DNA of 13,947 bases from an uncultured Collinsella sp. (GTDB lineage: Bacteria; Actinomycetota; Coriobacteriia; Coriobacteriales; Coriobacteriaceae): contig CABSNL010000053.1 in NCBI GenBank assembly GCA_902479095.1, positions 1-13,947 of the forward strand, given 5' to 3'. Below, in pieces: positions 6,989-12,912 of this stretch (the first letter of the stretch is position 1; every line of letters begins with the position of its first letter). The notes beneath the pieces were generated by a model. The model was not told the DNA's origin. It did no database searches and saw only the letters and a program-made list of their open reading frames with translations. The position numbers and the translations under genes are program-made.

Positions 6989-7249
6989 ATGTGCCTTGCC
7001 GTTCCCGGTAAAGTAGTCAAACGCGACGACGACCTCAAGGCCACCGTCGACATGATGGGCATCGAGCGCCCCGTGTCGCTGCGACTCGTGCCGACGGCGC
7101 AGGTTGGCGACTATATTCTCGTACACGCCGGCTTTGGCATCCAGATTGTCAACGAGCAGGAAGCGCAGGAAACGCTCGAGCTTGTTAATGCCATGTCCGA
7201 GCTGGTCGAAGAAGACCAGCTTGCCACCAACCCGGCGGAGGCTTACTAG
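6989..7249 (+). CDS. hypC: HypC/HupF-family hydrogenase maturation chaperone
   Basis: HypC (86 residues, cytosolic) works with HypD to hold and deliver the Fe(CN)2CO unit to the hydrogenase large subunit. The defining N-terminus MCLAVPGKV is intact, so after Met removal Cys2 is the exposed iron and partner ligand. The rest has the usual small beta-barrel pattern (VSLRLVPTAQVGDYILVHAG) followed by an acidic helical tail. Its length is normal. The ATG has AAGGGG six bases upstream. The TAG stop overlaps the GTG start of hypD by one base, so HypC and HypD, which act as a complex, are translationally coupled. Confidence 0.97.
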   Translation: MCLAVPGKVVKRDDDLKATVDMMGIERPVSLRLVPTAQVGDYILVHAGFGIQIVNEQEAQETLELVNAMSELVEEDQLATNPAEAY

Positions 7250-8361
7250 TGGCGCCCGAGCAGCCGGCTCGCTCCGGTATCGACTTCTCGGCATTCCGCG
7301 ATCCCAAGCTGGCTCGCGAGCTCATCGAGCGCATTCATGAGCTTGCCGGCGACCGCGCCATCAACCTTATGGAAGTCTGCGGCACGCATACCGTGAGTAT
7401 CGGGCACTATGGCTTTCGCTCCATTATGCCTGCCGGGCTCAAACTGCTGAGCGGTCCGGGTTGCCCCGTCTGCGTTACCGCCAACCGCGACATCGACCAC
7501 GCAATCGCGCTCGCCAACATAGACGGCGCCATCATCACCACCTTTGGCGACATGATGCGCGTGCCCGGGTCATCCACCTCGCTCGCTGCGCAAAAAGCGG
7601 CAGGGCGTGACATTCGCATCGTCTACTCCCCGCTCGACGCGCTCGACATTGCCGAGCAAAACCCCGATCGCCCGGTCATTTTTATGGGCGTGGGCTTTGA
7701 GACCACAACGCCCACCATCGCCGCCGCCATTTTGGAGGCCGATGCACGCGGACTCCAGAACTTCTCGGTCTACTGCGCCCACAAGACCACGCCGCCGGCG
7801 CTGTGCGCCATCGCCAACGATCCCGAGACCACTATCGACGGCTTTATCCTGCCGGGCCACGTCGCCACCATCACGGGCTTAGCCCCCTTTGGCTTTTTGG
7901 TCGACGAGTTTAAGACTCCAGGCGTGGTAACGGGATTTGAGCCGGTCGACATCTTGCAGGGTATCTGCATGCTGGTCCAGATGGTTGTTGAGGGGCAACC
8001 CGCGATCGACAACGCCTACCGTCGCGGCGTCAATGCCGACGGCAATCTTGTGGCGCGCCAGCTGGTCGAGCAGGTATTTGAGCCGTGCGATACCACGTGG
8101 CGCGGGCTGGGATCGATTGCGGCTTCGGGACTCGCCATTCGTCCCGAGTTTTCGCACTTTGATGCCAGCATGCGCTTTGACGTGTCCATCGAGCCGACGG
8201 TCGAGCCACGCGGGTGCCGCTGCGGCGACGTGCTGCGCGGGGCCATTACGCCGAGCGACTGCCCCCTGTTCGGCCACGCTTGTACGCCCGAGCATCCCGT
8301 CGGCCCCTGCATGGTGAGCTCCGAGGGCAGCTGCGCAGCATATTTCCGCTACCGCGACTAG
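7249..8361 (+). CDS. hypD: Hydrogenase maturation protein HypD
   Basis: HypD (370 residues, cytosolic) is the [4Fe-4S] scaffold on which the Fe(CN)2CO centre is built together with HypC and HypE. The three conserved central cysteines are present: C44 in MEVCGTH, and C72/C75 in GPGCPVC. Further signatures are TFGDMMRVPGS, GFETTTPT, YCAHKTTPPA and ILPGHVATITG. The C-terminal cluster region holds cysteines at 323, 325, 338, 345, 354 and 362, covering the four expected cluster ligands. Translation starts at GTG 7249, overlapping the hypC stop; no better start exists and homology begins soon after. The length is typical. hypE follows 48 bases later. Confidence 0.97.
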   Translation: MAPEQPARSGIDFSAFRDPKLARELIERIHELAGDRAINLMEVCGTHTVSIGHYGFRSIMPAGLKLLSGPGCPVCVTANRDIDHAIALANIDGAIITTFGDMMRVPGSSTSLAAQKAAGRDIRIVYSPLDALDIAEQNPDRPVIFMGVGFETTTPTIAAAILEADARGLQNFSVYCAHKTTPPALCAIANDPETTIDGFILPGHVATITGLAPFGFLVDEFKTPGVVTGFEPVDILQGICMLVQMVVEGQPAIDNAYRRGVNADGNLVARQLVEQVFEPCDTTWRGLGSIAASGLAIRPEFSHFDASMRFDVSIEPTVEPRGCRCGDVLRGAITPSDCPLFGHACTPEHPVGPCMVSSEGSCAAYFRYRD

Positions 8362-8409
8362 CCCGGACACACCCGCACACCGGCACCACCCACGATTGGA
8401 GTTTTCGAT

Positions 8410-9444
8410 ATGTCCCATAGCGTTACCGATAGCACCGTCCTACTGGGCCACGGCTCCGGCGGCCAGATGATGAAACGCATCATCGATGAGGTCTTTTTGG
8501 ATGCCTTTGGGTCGCCCGAGCTGCTCGAAGGCAACGACGCCGGCGTCGCCGCGCTGCCCGCGAGCGGGCGTATCGCCATGTCGACCGACAGCTTTGTAGT
8601 CTCGCCGCAGTTCTTCCCCGGTGGCAACATCGGCCGCCTCGCCGTGTGCGGAACCGTCAACGACGTCGCGACCTCGGGCGCCAACGTGCGCTACCTATCG
8701 TGCGGCTTTATCCTCGAAGAGGGCTATCCCATGGATAAGCTCCGCCAGATTGTGCAGACGATGGCCGAGACGGCGCGCGAGGCGGGCGTGTCCATAATCA
8801 CGGGCGACACTAAGGTGGTCGAGCGCGGCGGGGCCGACGGCGTCTATATCAATACCGCCGGCGTGGGCGAGGTGCCTGCGGGCGTGGCGCTCAGCGGCGC
8901 AAACTGCCAGCCCGGCGACGTCATCCTGGTGTCGGGCACACTGGGCGACCACGGCATCGCCATCATGAGTCAGCGCGAGGGTCTGGCGTTTTCGAGCACG
9001 ATCGAAAGCGACGCCGCACCGCTCAACCGCCTGATTGCCGATGTGCTTGCCGCAGCACCCGACACACGCTGCTTTCGCGACCCCACGCGCGGTGGCTTGG
9101 CGTCCACACTCAACGAGTTTGCCCAGGCCAGCAATGTTGCCATGGAGGTCGACGAGGATGCCGTGCCCGTGCGTCCCGACGTGCAGGCCGCCTGCGAGAT
9201 GCTCGGCTACGATGTGCTGCAGGTGGCAAACGAGGGCAAGATGGTTGCCGTCGTGCCGGCCGAGCAGGCCGATGCCGCGCTGAGCGCCATGCGCGCCGCC
9301 CGCTACGGCGAGAATGCCGCCATCATCGGCCGCGTGCTACCACTTGCCGAGGGCGCCCATCCCGCCGTGCGCGTGCGCACCGGCTGGGGCTCGACCCGCA
9401 TCCTCGACATGCTCGTAGGAGAGCAGCTGCCGAGAATTTGCTAA
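8410..9444 (+). CDS. hypE: Hydrogenase maturation protein HypE
   Basis: HypE (344 residues, cytosolic, PurM/AIRS-like) takes the carbamoyl group from HypF on its C-terminal cysteine and dehydrates it with ATP to a thiocyanate, which then gives CN to the iron held by HypC/HypD. The signature C-terminus PRIC is present, with the acceptor C344 as the very last residue. Other family marks are LGHGSGG (12-18), DSFVVSPQFFPGGNIG, GTVNDVATSGA, GDTKVVERG and RDPTRGGLASTLNE. The ATG at 8410 has GGAG at 8398-8401, eight bases upstream. It closes the hypF-C-D-E cluster; the next gene is 105 bases away and looks separately controlled. Confidence 0.97.
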   Translation: MSHSVTDSTVLLGHGSGGQMMKRIIDEVFLDAFGSPELLEGNDAGVAALPASGRIAMSTDSFVVSPQFFPGGNIGRLAVCGTVNDVATSGANVRYLSCGFILEEGYPMDKLRQIVQTMAETAREAGVSIITGDTKVVERGGADGVYINTAGVGEVPAGVALSGANCQPGDVILVSGTLGDHGIAIMSQREGLAFSSTIESDAAPLNRLIADVLAAAPDTRCFRDPTRGGLASTLNEFAQASNVAMEVDEDAVPVRPDVQAACEMLGYDVLQVANEGKMVAVVPAEQADAALSAMRAARYGENAAIIGRVLPLAEGAHPAVRVRTGWGSTRILDMLVGEQLPRIC

Positions 9445-9549
9445 CGACAAAGGCTCAGGGCTATTAAAGATATTCAGATTCCAAACATGCCCGGCACGCA
9501 TGCCCAGTATTATGGGGTGCGTTTTACAACTCAAGCGGCAGGAGCACCC

Positions 9550-10218
9550 ATGGCAGCGGATTATTCCCATGTGATTTTTGATCTGGACGGCACCATCCTC
9601 AACACGCTCGAGGACCTGGCAGCCGCCGGCAACCATACCTGCGAGATGCACGGCTGGCCTACGTTTGCCGTCGACGAGTACCGCTACAAGGTGGGAAACG
9701 GCATGCTCAAGCTGGTTGAGCGCTTTATGCCCGCCGAGTACGCAGGCGACGGCCGCATGTTTGAGCAGACACTTGCCGAGTTTAGGGCTTACTACGGCGA
9801 GCACAAGGAAGACCACACCGCTCCCTATGCCGGCACGATCGAGATGCTCGACCGCTTGCGCGCCGCGGGCGTTCAGCTTGCCGTGCTCACTAACAAGGAC
9901 CACGTCTCGGCGGCTCCGCTTATCGAAAAGTATTTTGGTTCCGAGCGCTTTGCGCTGGTGCAGGGCCGTGTCGATGCGTTTCCGCCCAAGCCCGAAGCAC
10001 CCGTCACGCTGCATGTGATGGAAGAGCTAGGCGCCGACCCGGCGACCACGCTCTACGTAGGCGATTCCAATGTCGATATCCTGACCGGCCACAACGCCGG
10101 CCTTAAGAGTGCGGGCGTCAGCTGGGGTTTCCGCGGCCGCGCAGAGCTGGAAGCCACCGGCGCCGACTACGTGGTGGACACCCAGGCAGAGCTCGCGGCG
10201 CTGGTGCTGGGCGAGTAA
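9550..10218 (+). CDS. HAD-family phosphatase, phosphoglycolate-phosphatase-like
   Basis: This is a 222-residue cytosolic HAD subfamily IA hydrolase of the Gph/PGPase type. The four HAD motifs are complete: FDLDGTILNT with nucleophile D11 and acid D13; T114 in VLTNKD; K147 in PPKPEAP; and GDSNVD with D172 and D176 for Mg(II). A helical cap domain lies at about 16-80. The substrate cannot be read from sequence; phosphoglycolate or other small phosphate esters are typical. The ATG at 9550 follows CAGGAG (9539-9544) by five bases; the upstream ATG at 9487 would add 21 unrelated residues. TATTAT at 9508-9513 could be its own -10, suggesting transcription apart from the hyp genes, but no good -35 is seen. 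Confidence 0.92.
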   Translation: MAADYSHVIFDLDGTILNTLEDLAAAGNHTCEMHGWPTFAVDEYRYKVGNGMLKLVERFMPAEYAGDGRMFEQTLAEFRAYYGEHKEDHTAPYAGTIEMLDRLRAAGVQLAVLTNKDHVSAAPLIEKYFGSERFALVQGRVDAFPPKPEAPVTLHVMEELGADPATTLYVGDSNVDILTGHNAGLKSAGVSWGFRGRAELEATGADYVVDTQAELAALVLGE

Positions 10219-10259
10219 CGAGCGACACTGCTTAACGCAGCTGCGGCAATTCTTCCGCG

Positions 10260-10431
10260 CGGAAAGCGCATCCCGTTTTGGAGCTCCGGAATGGGATGCG
10301 CTTTCCGTTTGAGGCGCATCAGGGAAACCGCATCCCGTTTCAGAGTAATATTCCGGGTCGCACTTTCCGTAACCCACCCCATCCGGAAAATGCGACCCAC
10401 TATTCGGCCAAAAACCGGGTCGCGGTTTCCC
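10260..10431. repeat. Array of six alternating 14-base palindromic units
   Basis: Six copies of GGAAANNGC(AT/GA)CCC lie at 10261-10274 (+), 10293-10306 (-), 10323-10336 (+), 10355-10368 (-), 10385-10398 (+) and 10417-10430 (-). Orientation alternates strictly, and gaps are 18, 16, 18, 16 and 18 bases. Units 1-3 carry the AT form and units 4-6 the GA form. Units 1 and 2 make a 48-base hairpin with a perfect 15-bp outer stem (10260-10274 with 10293-10307). Units 3 and 6 (14 of 16 paired) and units 4 and 5 (14 of 15) share one axis, forming a 110-base imperfect nested hairpin. The layout resembles a bacterial interspersed mosaic element. It lies between convergent genes and encodes no credible protein. 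Confidence 0.9.
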
Positions 10432-10454
10432 AAGCACTCGATGCAACGCTGGCA

Positions 10455-10505
10455 CAAGGAGTGTCCCCAACTGCCGGCAGAAAAGGAACGTCCCCAGCTG
10501 CCGCC
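10455..10505. repeat. Degenerate 24-base direct repeat (GTCCCCA core)
   Basis: The segments 10455-10478 and 10482-10505 match at most positions, sharing AAGGA, then GTCCCCA, then CTGCCG, with a period of 27 bases. The GGA-x-x-GTCCCC pattern recalls repeats found near REP-associated (Y1) transposases, though no such transposase is in the window. The stretch 10506-10580 that follows shows nothing I can assign. Confidence 0.6.
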
Positions 10506-10580
10506 CCAATGACCACCATGGCAACGCCGCAGGTAGAGGATGGACAGCGAGCGACGTCCAGGACGAACAAGTTGGCATGA

Positions 10581-10621
10581 AAAAGGCGAGGCATAGACCT
10601 TCTGGTCATGCCTCGCCTTTT
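10581..10621. terminator. Strong bidirectional intrinsic terminator
   Basis: AAAAGGCGAGGCAT (10581-10594) pairs perfectly with 10608-10621, extended by GACC/GGTC (10596-10599 with 10604-10607) around a TTCT loop with one bulged A at 10595. Runs of A and T at the two ends allow it to work in both directions. It lies between the convergent HAD phosphatase and lipoprotein genes and probably serves both. Confidence 0.88.
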
Positions 10622-10662
10622 GAATGACAAATTGTCGTCCTGGGCGGCGCGCAGCGTCAACT

Positions 10663-10691
10663 GGTTACGCGGTTCGTAGAACCGCGTAACC
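10663..10691. terminator. Perfect 13-bp hairpin just past the lipoprotein stop
   Basis: GGTTACGCGGTTC (10663-10675) is followed by GTA and its exact complement (10679-10691). The stem ends two bases from the lipoprotein stop codon (10694-10696, minus strand). No T-run follows on either strand, so it is more likely to stabilise the 3' end of the message, or act with the terminator at 10581-10621, than to terminate alone. Confidence 0.6.
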
Positions 10692-10693
10692 CC

Positions 10694-11251
10694 CTAGTTC
10701 AGCATTGCATCCATCATCTCGGAGTTGACGGAGTCGTCGGCAGACCACTCGCCGTCGTCGTTGCAGGTGTACTTGAAGATAACCGTGGTCTTCCTGGGCT
10801 CGGTGGCCTTGGTCACATCGACCATAACCTGACCGGCCATCTTGTACAGCTCGTCATCGGAAGGAACCGTGTCAAGCGCGGCGACCTTCTCCTGATACTG
10901 GGTGGAGAAGTCCTCGACGATCTTGTTCATAGACTTGCAGGTGATAGAGACCTCGGCGGTCGCGACACCCTTGTCCTCGTCGACCGTCACGTCGCCGATC
11001 TTGTAGTCAAAGCCCTCGAGATAGGTCTTGGCATACTCCTTGGGATCGATACCCAGCTGCTCGAACTCGTCGCCCGAAGCCTCCTCCAGACCAGAGAGGA
11101 AGTCGTCGCCACCGTTCTTGACCTCGTCAAACTGCGTCGTAAGATCCTCGGTGATGAGTTCCTCGACCGAAGGACCTCCACAGCCGGAAAGCACGACCAC
11201 GCATGCAACCAAGACGGCCATGAGGGGCGCAAGCAGCAGCTTCTTTTTCAT
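10694..11251 (-). CDS. Secreted lipoprotein of unknown function
   Basis: This is a 185-residue predicted lipoprotein. The signal peptide has a KKK n-region, a hydrophobic core and the lipobox LSGC, so cleavage leaves lipidated C24 anchoring the mature protein on the outer face of the cell membrane. The mature part is acidic and lysine-rich; an early helical stretch (residues ~28-60) is followed by alternating strands (VTVDEDKGVATAEVSITC, and KTTVIFKYTCNDDGEW near the end), a fold suggestive of NTF2-like or DUF4878-like lipoproteins, but I do not recognise the family. Two late cysteines could form a disulfide. The ATG at 11251 was chosen for GGGAGGAA upstream (11256-11263) and the immediate signal peptide; longer upstream reading has no signal. 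It is monocistronic, with its own promoter and a hairpin at its end. Confidence 0.9.
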   Translation of the reverse strand: MKKKLLLAPLMAVLVACVVVLSGCGGPSVEELITEDLTTQFDEVKNGGDDFLSGLEEASGDEFEQLGIDPKEYAKTYLEGFDYKIGDVTVDEDKGVATAEVSITCKSMNKIVEDFSTQYQEKVAALDTVPSDDELYKMAGQVMVDVTKATEPRKTTVIFKYTCNDDGEWSADDSVNSEMMDAMLN

Positions 11252-11316
11252 GTTGTTCCTCCCAATGAGCGGCACCGCGCTTCCCGGACGCGGCACACGT
11301 TGTAATAAGTAAGCCC

Positions 11317-11346
11317 ATACTATCCACTTATGAACACCCTCGGCAA
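11317..11346 (-). promoter_or_regulatory. Promoter candidate for the lipoprotein gene
   Basis: On the minus strand, TTGCCG (11346-11341) and TAGTAT (11322-11317) are separated by 18 bases and lie about 65 bases before the start codon. Each matches the sigma-70-type consensus at four of six positions. The surrounding GGATAGTATGG recurs exactly at 3364-3374. Confidence 0.5.
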
Positions 11347-11425
11347 CGCAAAGGCGCGGTCGGTTCGTTTTAGCGTCCGAACGGTTTGCAAGCCCACCCA
11401 ACGTGCAATAAAACGCTTTCCCGCG

Positions 11426-11460
11426 GTGCAGGTGGCCGGAAAACCCGACCACCCTCGCAC
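11426..11460 (-). terminator. Possible hairpin terminator after crr
   Basis: GTGC and GCAC at the ends, with GGTGG-x-CGG facing CCG-x-CCACC, form an imperfect hairpin 20 bases past the crr stop. On the minus strand a short T-run (GCGTTTTATTG) comes about 13 bases later, which is further than usual. It may separate crr from the lipoprotein gene. Confidence 0.35.
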
Positions 11461-11479
11461 AGCCTTTGGATGCCGCAGT

Positions 11480-12016
11480 TTACTTGCGGACGACCTTGAC
11501 GATGGCGTCACCGGCGGCGACGGCGGACTCTGCCTCAACGGTGAGCTCGACATCGGCAAACTCGGCGGTGTTGGACACGGCCACGACGACGCAGTCCTTG
11601 TAACCGGCAGCGGCGATCTTGGCGCGGTCGATCTTGAGTATGGGCTGGCCGGCCTTCACAACGTCGTCGGCCTTGACGAAGCCCTCGAAGCCATCGCCGT
11701 TCATGTTGACGGTATCGACGCCAACGTGCACCAGAACCTCGATGCCGCTATCGGACTGCAGGCCCACGGCGTGACCCATGGTGACGGTCACCTTACCGTC
11801 GCAGGGAGCGTAGACCAGATCGTCCTCGGGCCACACGGCACAGCCCTTGCCCAGAACCTCGCCACCAAAGACGGGATCGGGCACGTCGGCCATCTTGATG
11901 ACCTTGCCCTTGACGGGCGAGCACAGCACGTCGGCGCCGGCAGAAGCAGAGATGGAGGCCGGAGCAGCGGCAGCCGCGGGCTCAGCCTTCTTCTTGAACA
12001 TATCAAACAGACCCAT
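11480..12016 (-). CDS. crr: PTS glucose-type EIIA component
   Basis: This is a 178-residue EIIA of the glucose superfamily. It accepts phosphate from HPr and passes it to an EIIB/EIIC sugar transporter at the membrane; neither partner is in the window. The N-terminus MGLFDMFKKK and an Ala-rich linker (11-27) precede the EIIA domain (about 30-178). The phosphorylated histidine is H97 in VLVHVGVDTV, and the supporting histidine is H82 in TMGHAVGLQSDSG, as in E. coli Crr. The C-terminal strands (VVVAVSNTAEF, GDAIVKVV) are typical. The ATG at 12016 follows AGAGGAG; longer upstream reading frames lack homology. It has a good promoter of its own and is divergent from a broken sugar-regulator gene, which suggests a former regulator-PTS pair. 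Confidence 0.95.
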   Translation of the reverse strand: MGLFDMFKKKAEPAAAAAPASISASAGADVLCSPVKGKVIKMADVPDPVFGGEVLGKGCAVWPEDDLVYAPCDGKVTVTMGHAVGLQSDSGIEVLVHVGVDTVNMNGDGFEGFVKADDVVKAGQPILKIDRAKIAAAGYKDCVVVAVSNTAEFADVELTVEAESAVAAGDAIVKVVRK

Positions 12017-12065
12017 ACGTTTTCTCCTCTTGATTAAGCGCAACGTTGTGCGCATGCCTACGGTA

Positions 12066-12094
12066 ATTATAGTGCCAAATGGTTCAAATGCTAA
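12066..12094 (-). promoter_or_regulatory. Promoter of crr
   Basis: On the minus strand a perfect TATAAT (12071-12066) follows TTAGCA (12094-12089) with a 17-base spacer, about 50 bases before the crr start codon. It is the best sigma-70-type promoter seen in the window. Confidence 0.75.
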
Positions 12095-12175
12095 GGTGGG
12101 GACTCGAATCGCGAGCCCTTCCCGGTAGTGCTCGTGGGATGAGCATCTCCTTTGCATCGCGGTTCGATAAGCTGA

Positions 12176-12756
12176 GTATCGCCTGCGCAGGTTATGGAGC
12201 GCATGGAGGGGCTCTACCAGACCACGCTGGCCGAAACGCAGGAGCTGCTCGACCCCACGCAACTTGACCATGCCGCCAAGCTCATCGCGAACGCCCGACA
12301 GGTCGACATCTACACGGCTCGCACAACCTCTATCCAGCGGGAATGTTCCGCGATCGCCTGCTCTCCGCCGGTAAAAGCGCGACGTGCCACGACGGTGTCG
12401 AGGCCCAGGCGCGAACGGCGCTCGCCTCGGGTCCCGACCATGCGGCAATCGTCATCTCCTACAGCGGCCTTGCCCCCAACCTCAAGGGCATCTTGCCGAT
12501 CCTCAGCAGTCGGCATGTCCCGGTCATCGTCATCGGCACGCCTTATTGCGCGCGCATTCACCCCGGCTTTGCCGCCTATCTCACGGTGAGCGACCACGAG
12601 AGCATGACGCATCGCATCACGCAGTTCGCGAGCCACATCGCCGTGCAATACGTGCTCGATTCGCTTTACAGCAGCTACTTCGCCAAAGACTACGCCCGCT
12701 GCGCCGAATTCCTAGAGCGTTCATTCCCCTACACCCGCCTCCCCGGGCTCAAGTAG
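12176..12756 (+). pseudogene. MurR/RpiR-family regulator remnant (SIS domain, frameshifted, no HTH)
   Basis: Intact relatives have an N-terminal HTH_6 DNA-binding domain and a C-terminal SIS domain that senses sugar phosphates. Here only the linker and SIS part remain. One frame gives MERMEGLYQTTLAETQELLD through ARQVDIYT up to about 12316; the next frame continues with GSHNLYPAGMFRDRLLSAGK through ISYSGLAPNL to the end FPYTRLPGLK. Restoring one G in the G-run at 12316-12317 (ACGGC to ACGGGC) joins them as IYTGSHNLYPAG, so a one-base deletion is the simplest cause. Upstream, the frame is closed by TGA at 12173-12175, and none of the three plus frames of 12020-12190 shows a helix-turn-helix. 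The frameshift could be an assembly error, but the missing HTH could not, so I call a pseudogene. Its 5' side now overlaps the upstream region of the crr promoter. Confidence 0.8.
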
Positions 12757-12771
12757 CTATTTAAAAACATC

Positions 12772-12912
12772 CCCAATGACTAACGGCCGACCTAATAACG
12801 ACTTCTCGTCATTAGGTCGGCCATATCGACTCTAATAACTATTTATTCCGTAAACTCGTTATTAGAATCTGACGCAGGAGGCCAGGCTCACATGTGGTGA
12901 TTAGTCATTGGG
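12772..12912. repeat. Nested palindrome beside the IS110 end
   Basis: A perfect 12-base outer inverted repeat (CCCAATGACTAA at 12772-12783 and its complement at 12901-12912) encloses two hairpins. The first, 12785-12801 with 12806-12822, has 17 positions, one mismatch and a CTTC loop. The second, 12828-12839 with 12858-12869, pairs 11 of 12 around an 18-base loop. Both carry CTAATAACGA-type arms in opposite orientation. The interior is AT-rich, unlike both neighbours. It could be a small non-autonomous element, a REP-like target of the IS, or part of the IS non-coding end. Confidence 0.75.

Noticed and set aside
10261..10430. CRISPR array
   Set aside because: Units alternate in strand, are only 14 bases, and the gaps are 16-18 bases; CRISPR repeats are longer and all in one direction, and no cas gene is present.
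10400..10660. Open minus-strand reading frame across the repeat region
   Set aside because: It reads through the palindromes and the terminator, has no ribosome site, and its sequence is explained by the repeats.
12090..12130. tRNA-like T-arm on the minus strand (GATTCGAGTCCCC)
   Set aside because: The stem positions around the loop do not pair, and no D-arm, anticodon arm or acceptor stem can be built around it.
12017..12175. HTH domain of the RpiR-type gene in another frame
   Set aside because: All three plus-strand frames were read; none shows a helix-turn-helix pattern, and two have stops close to the SIS fragment.
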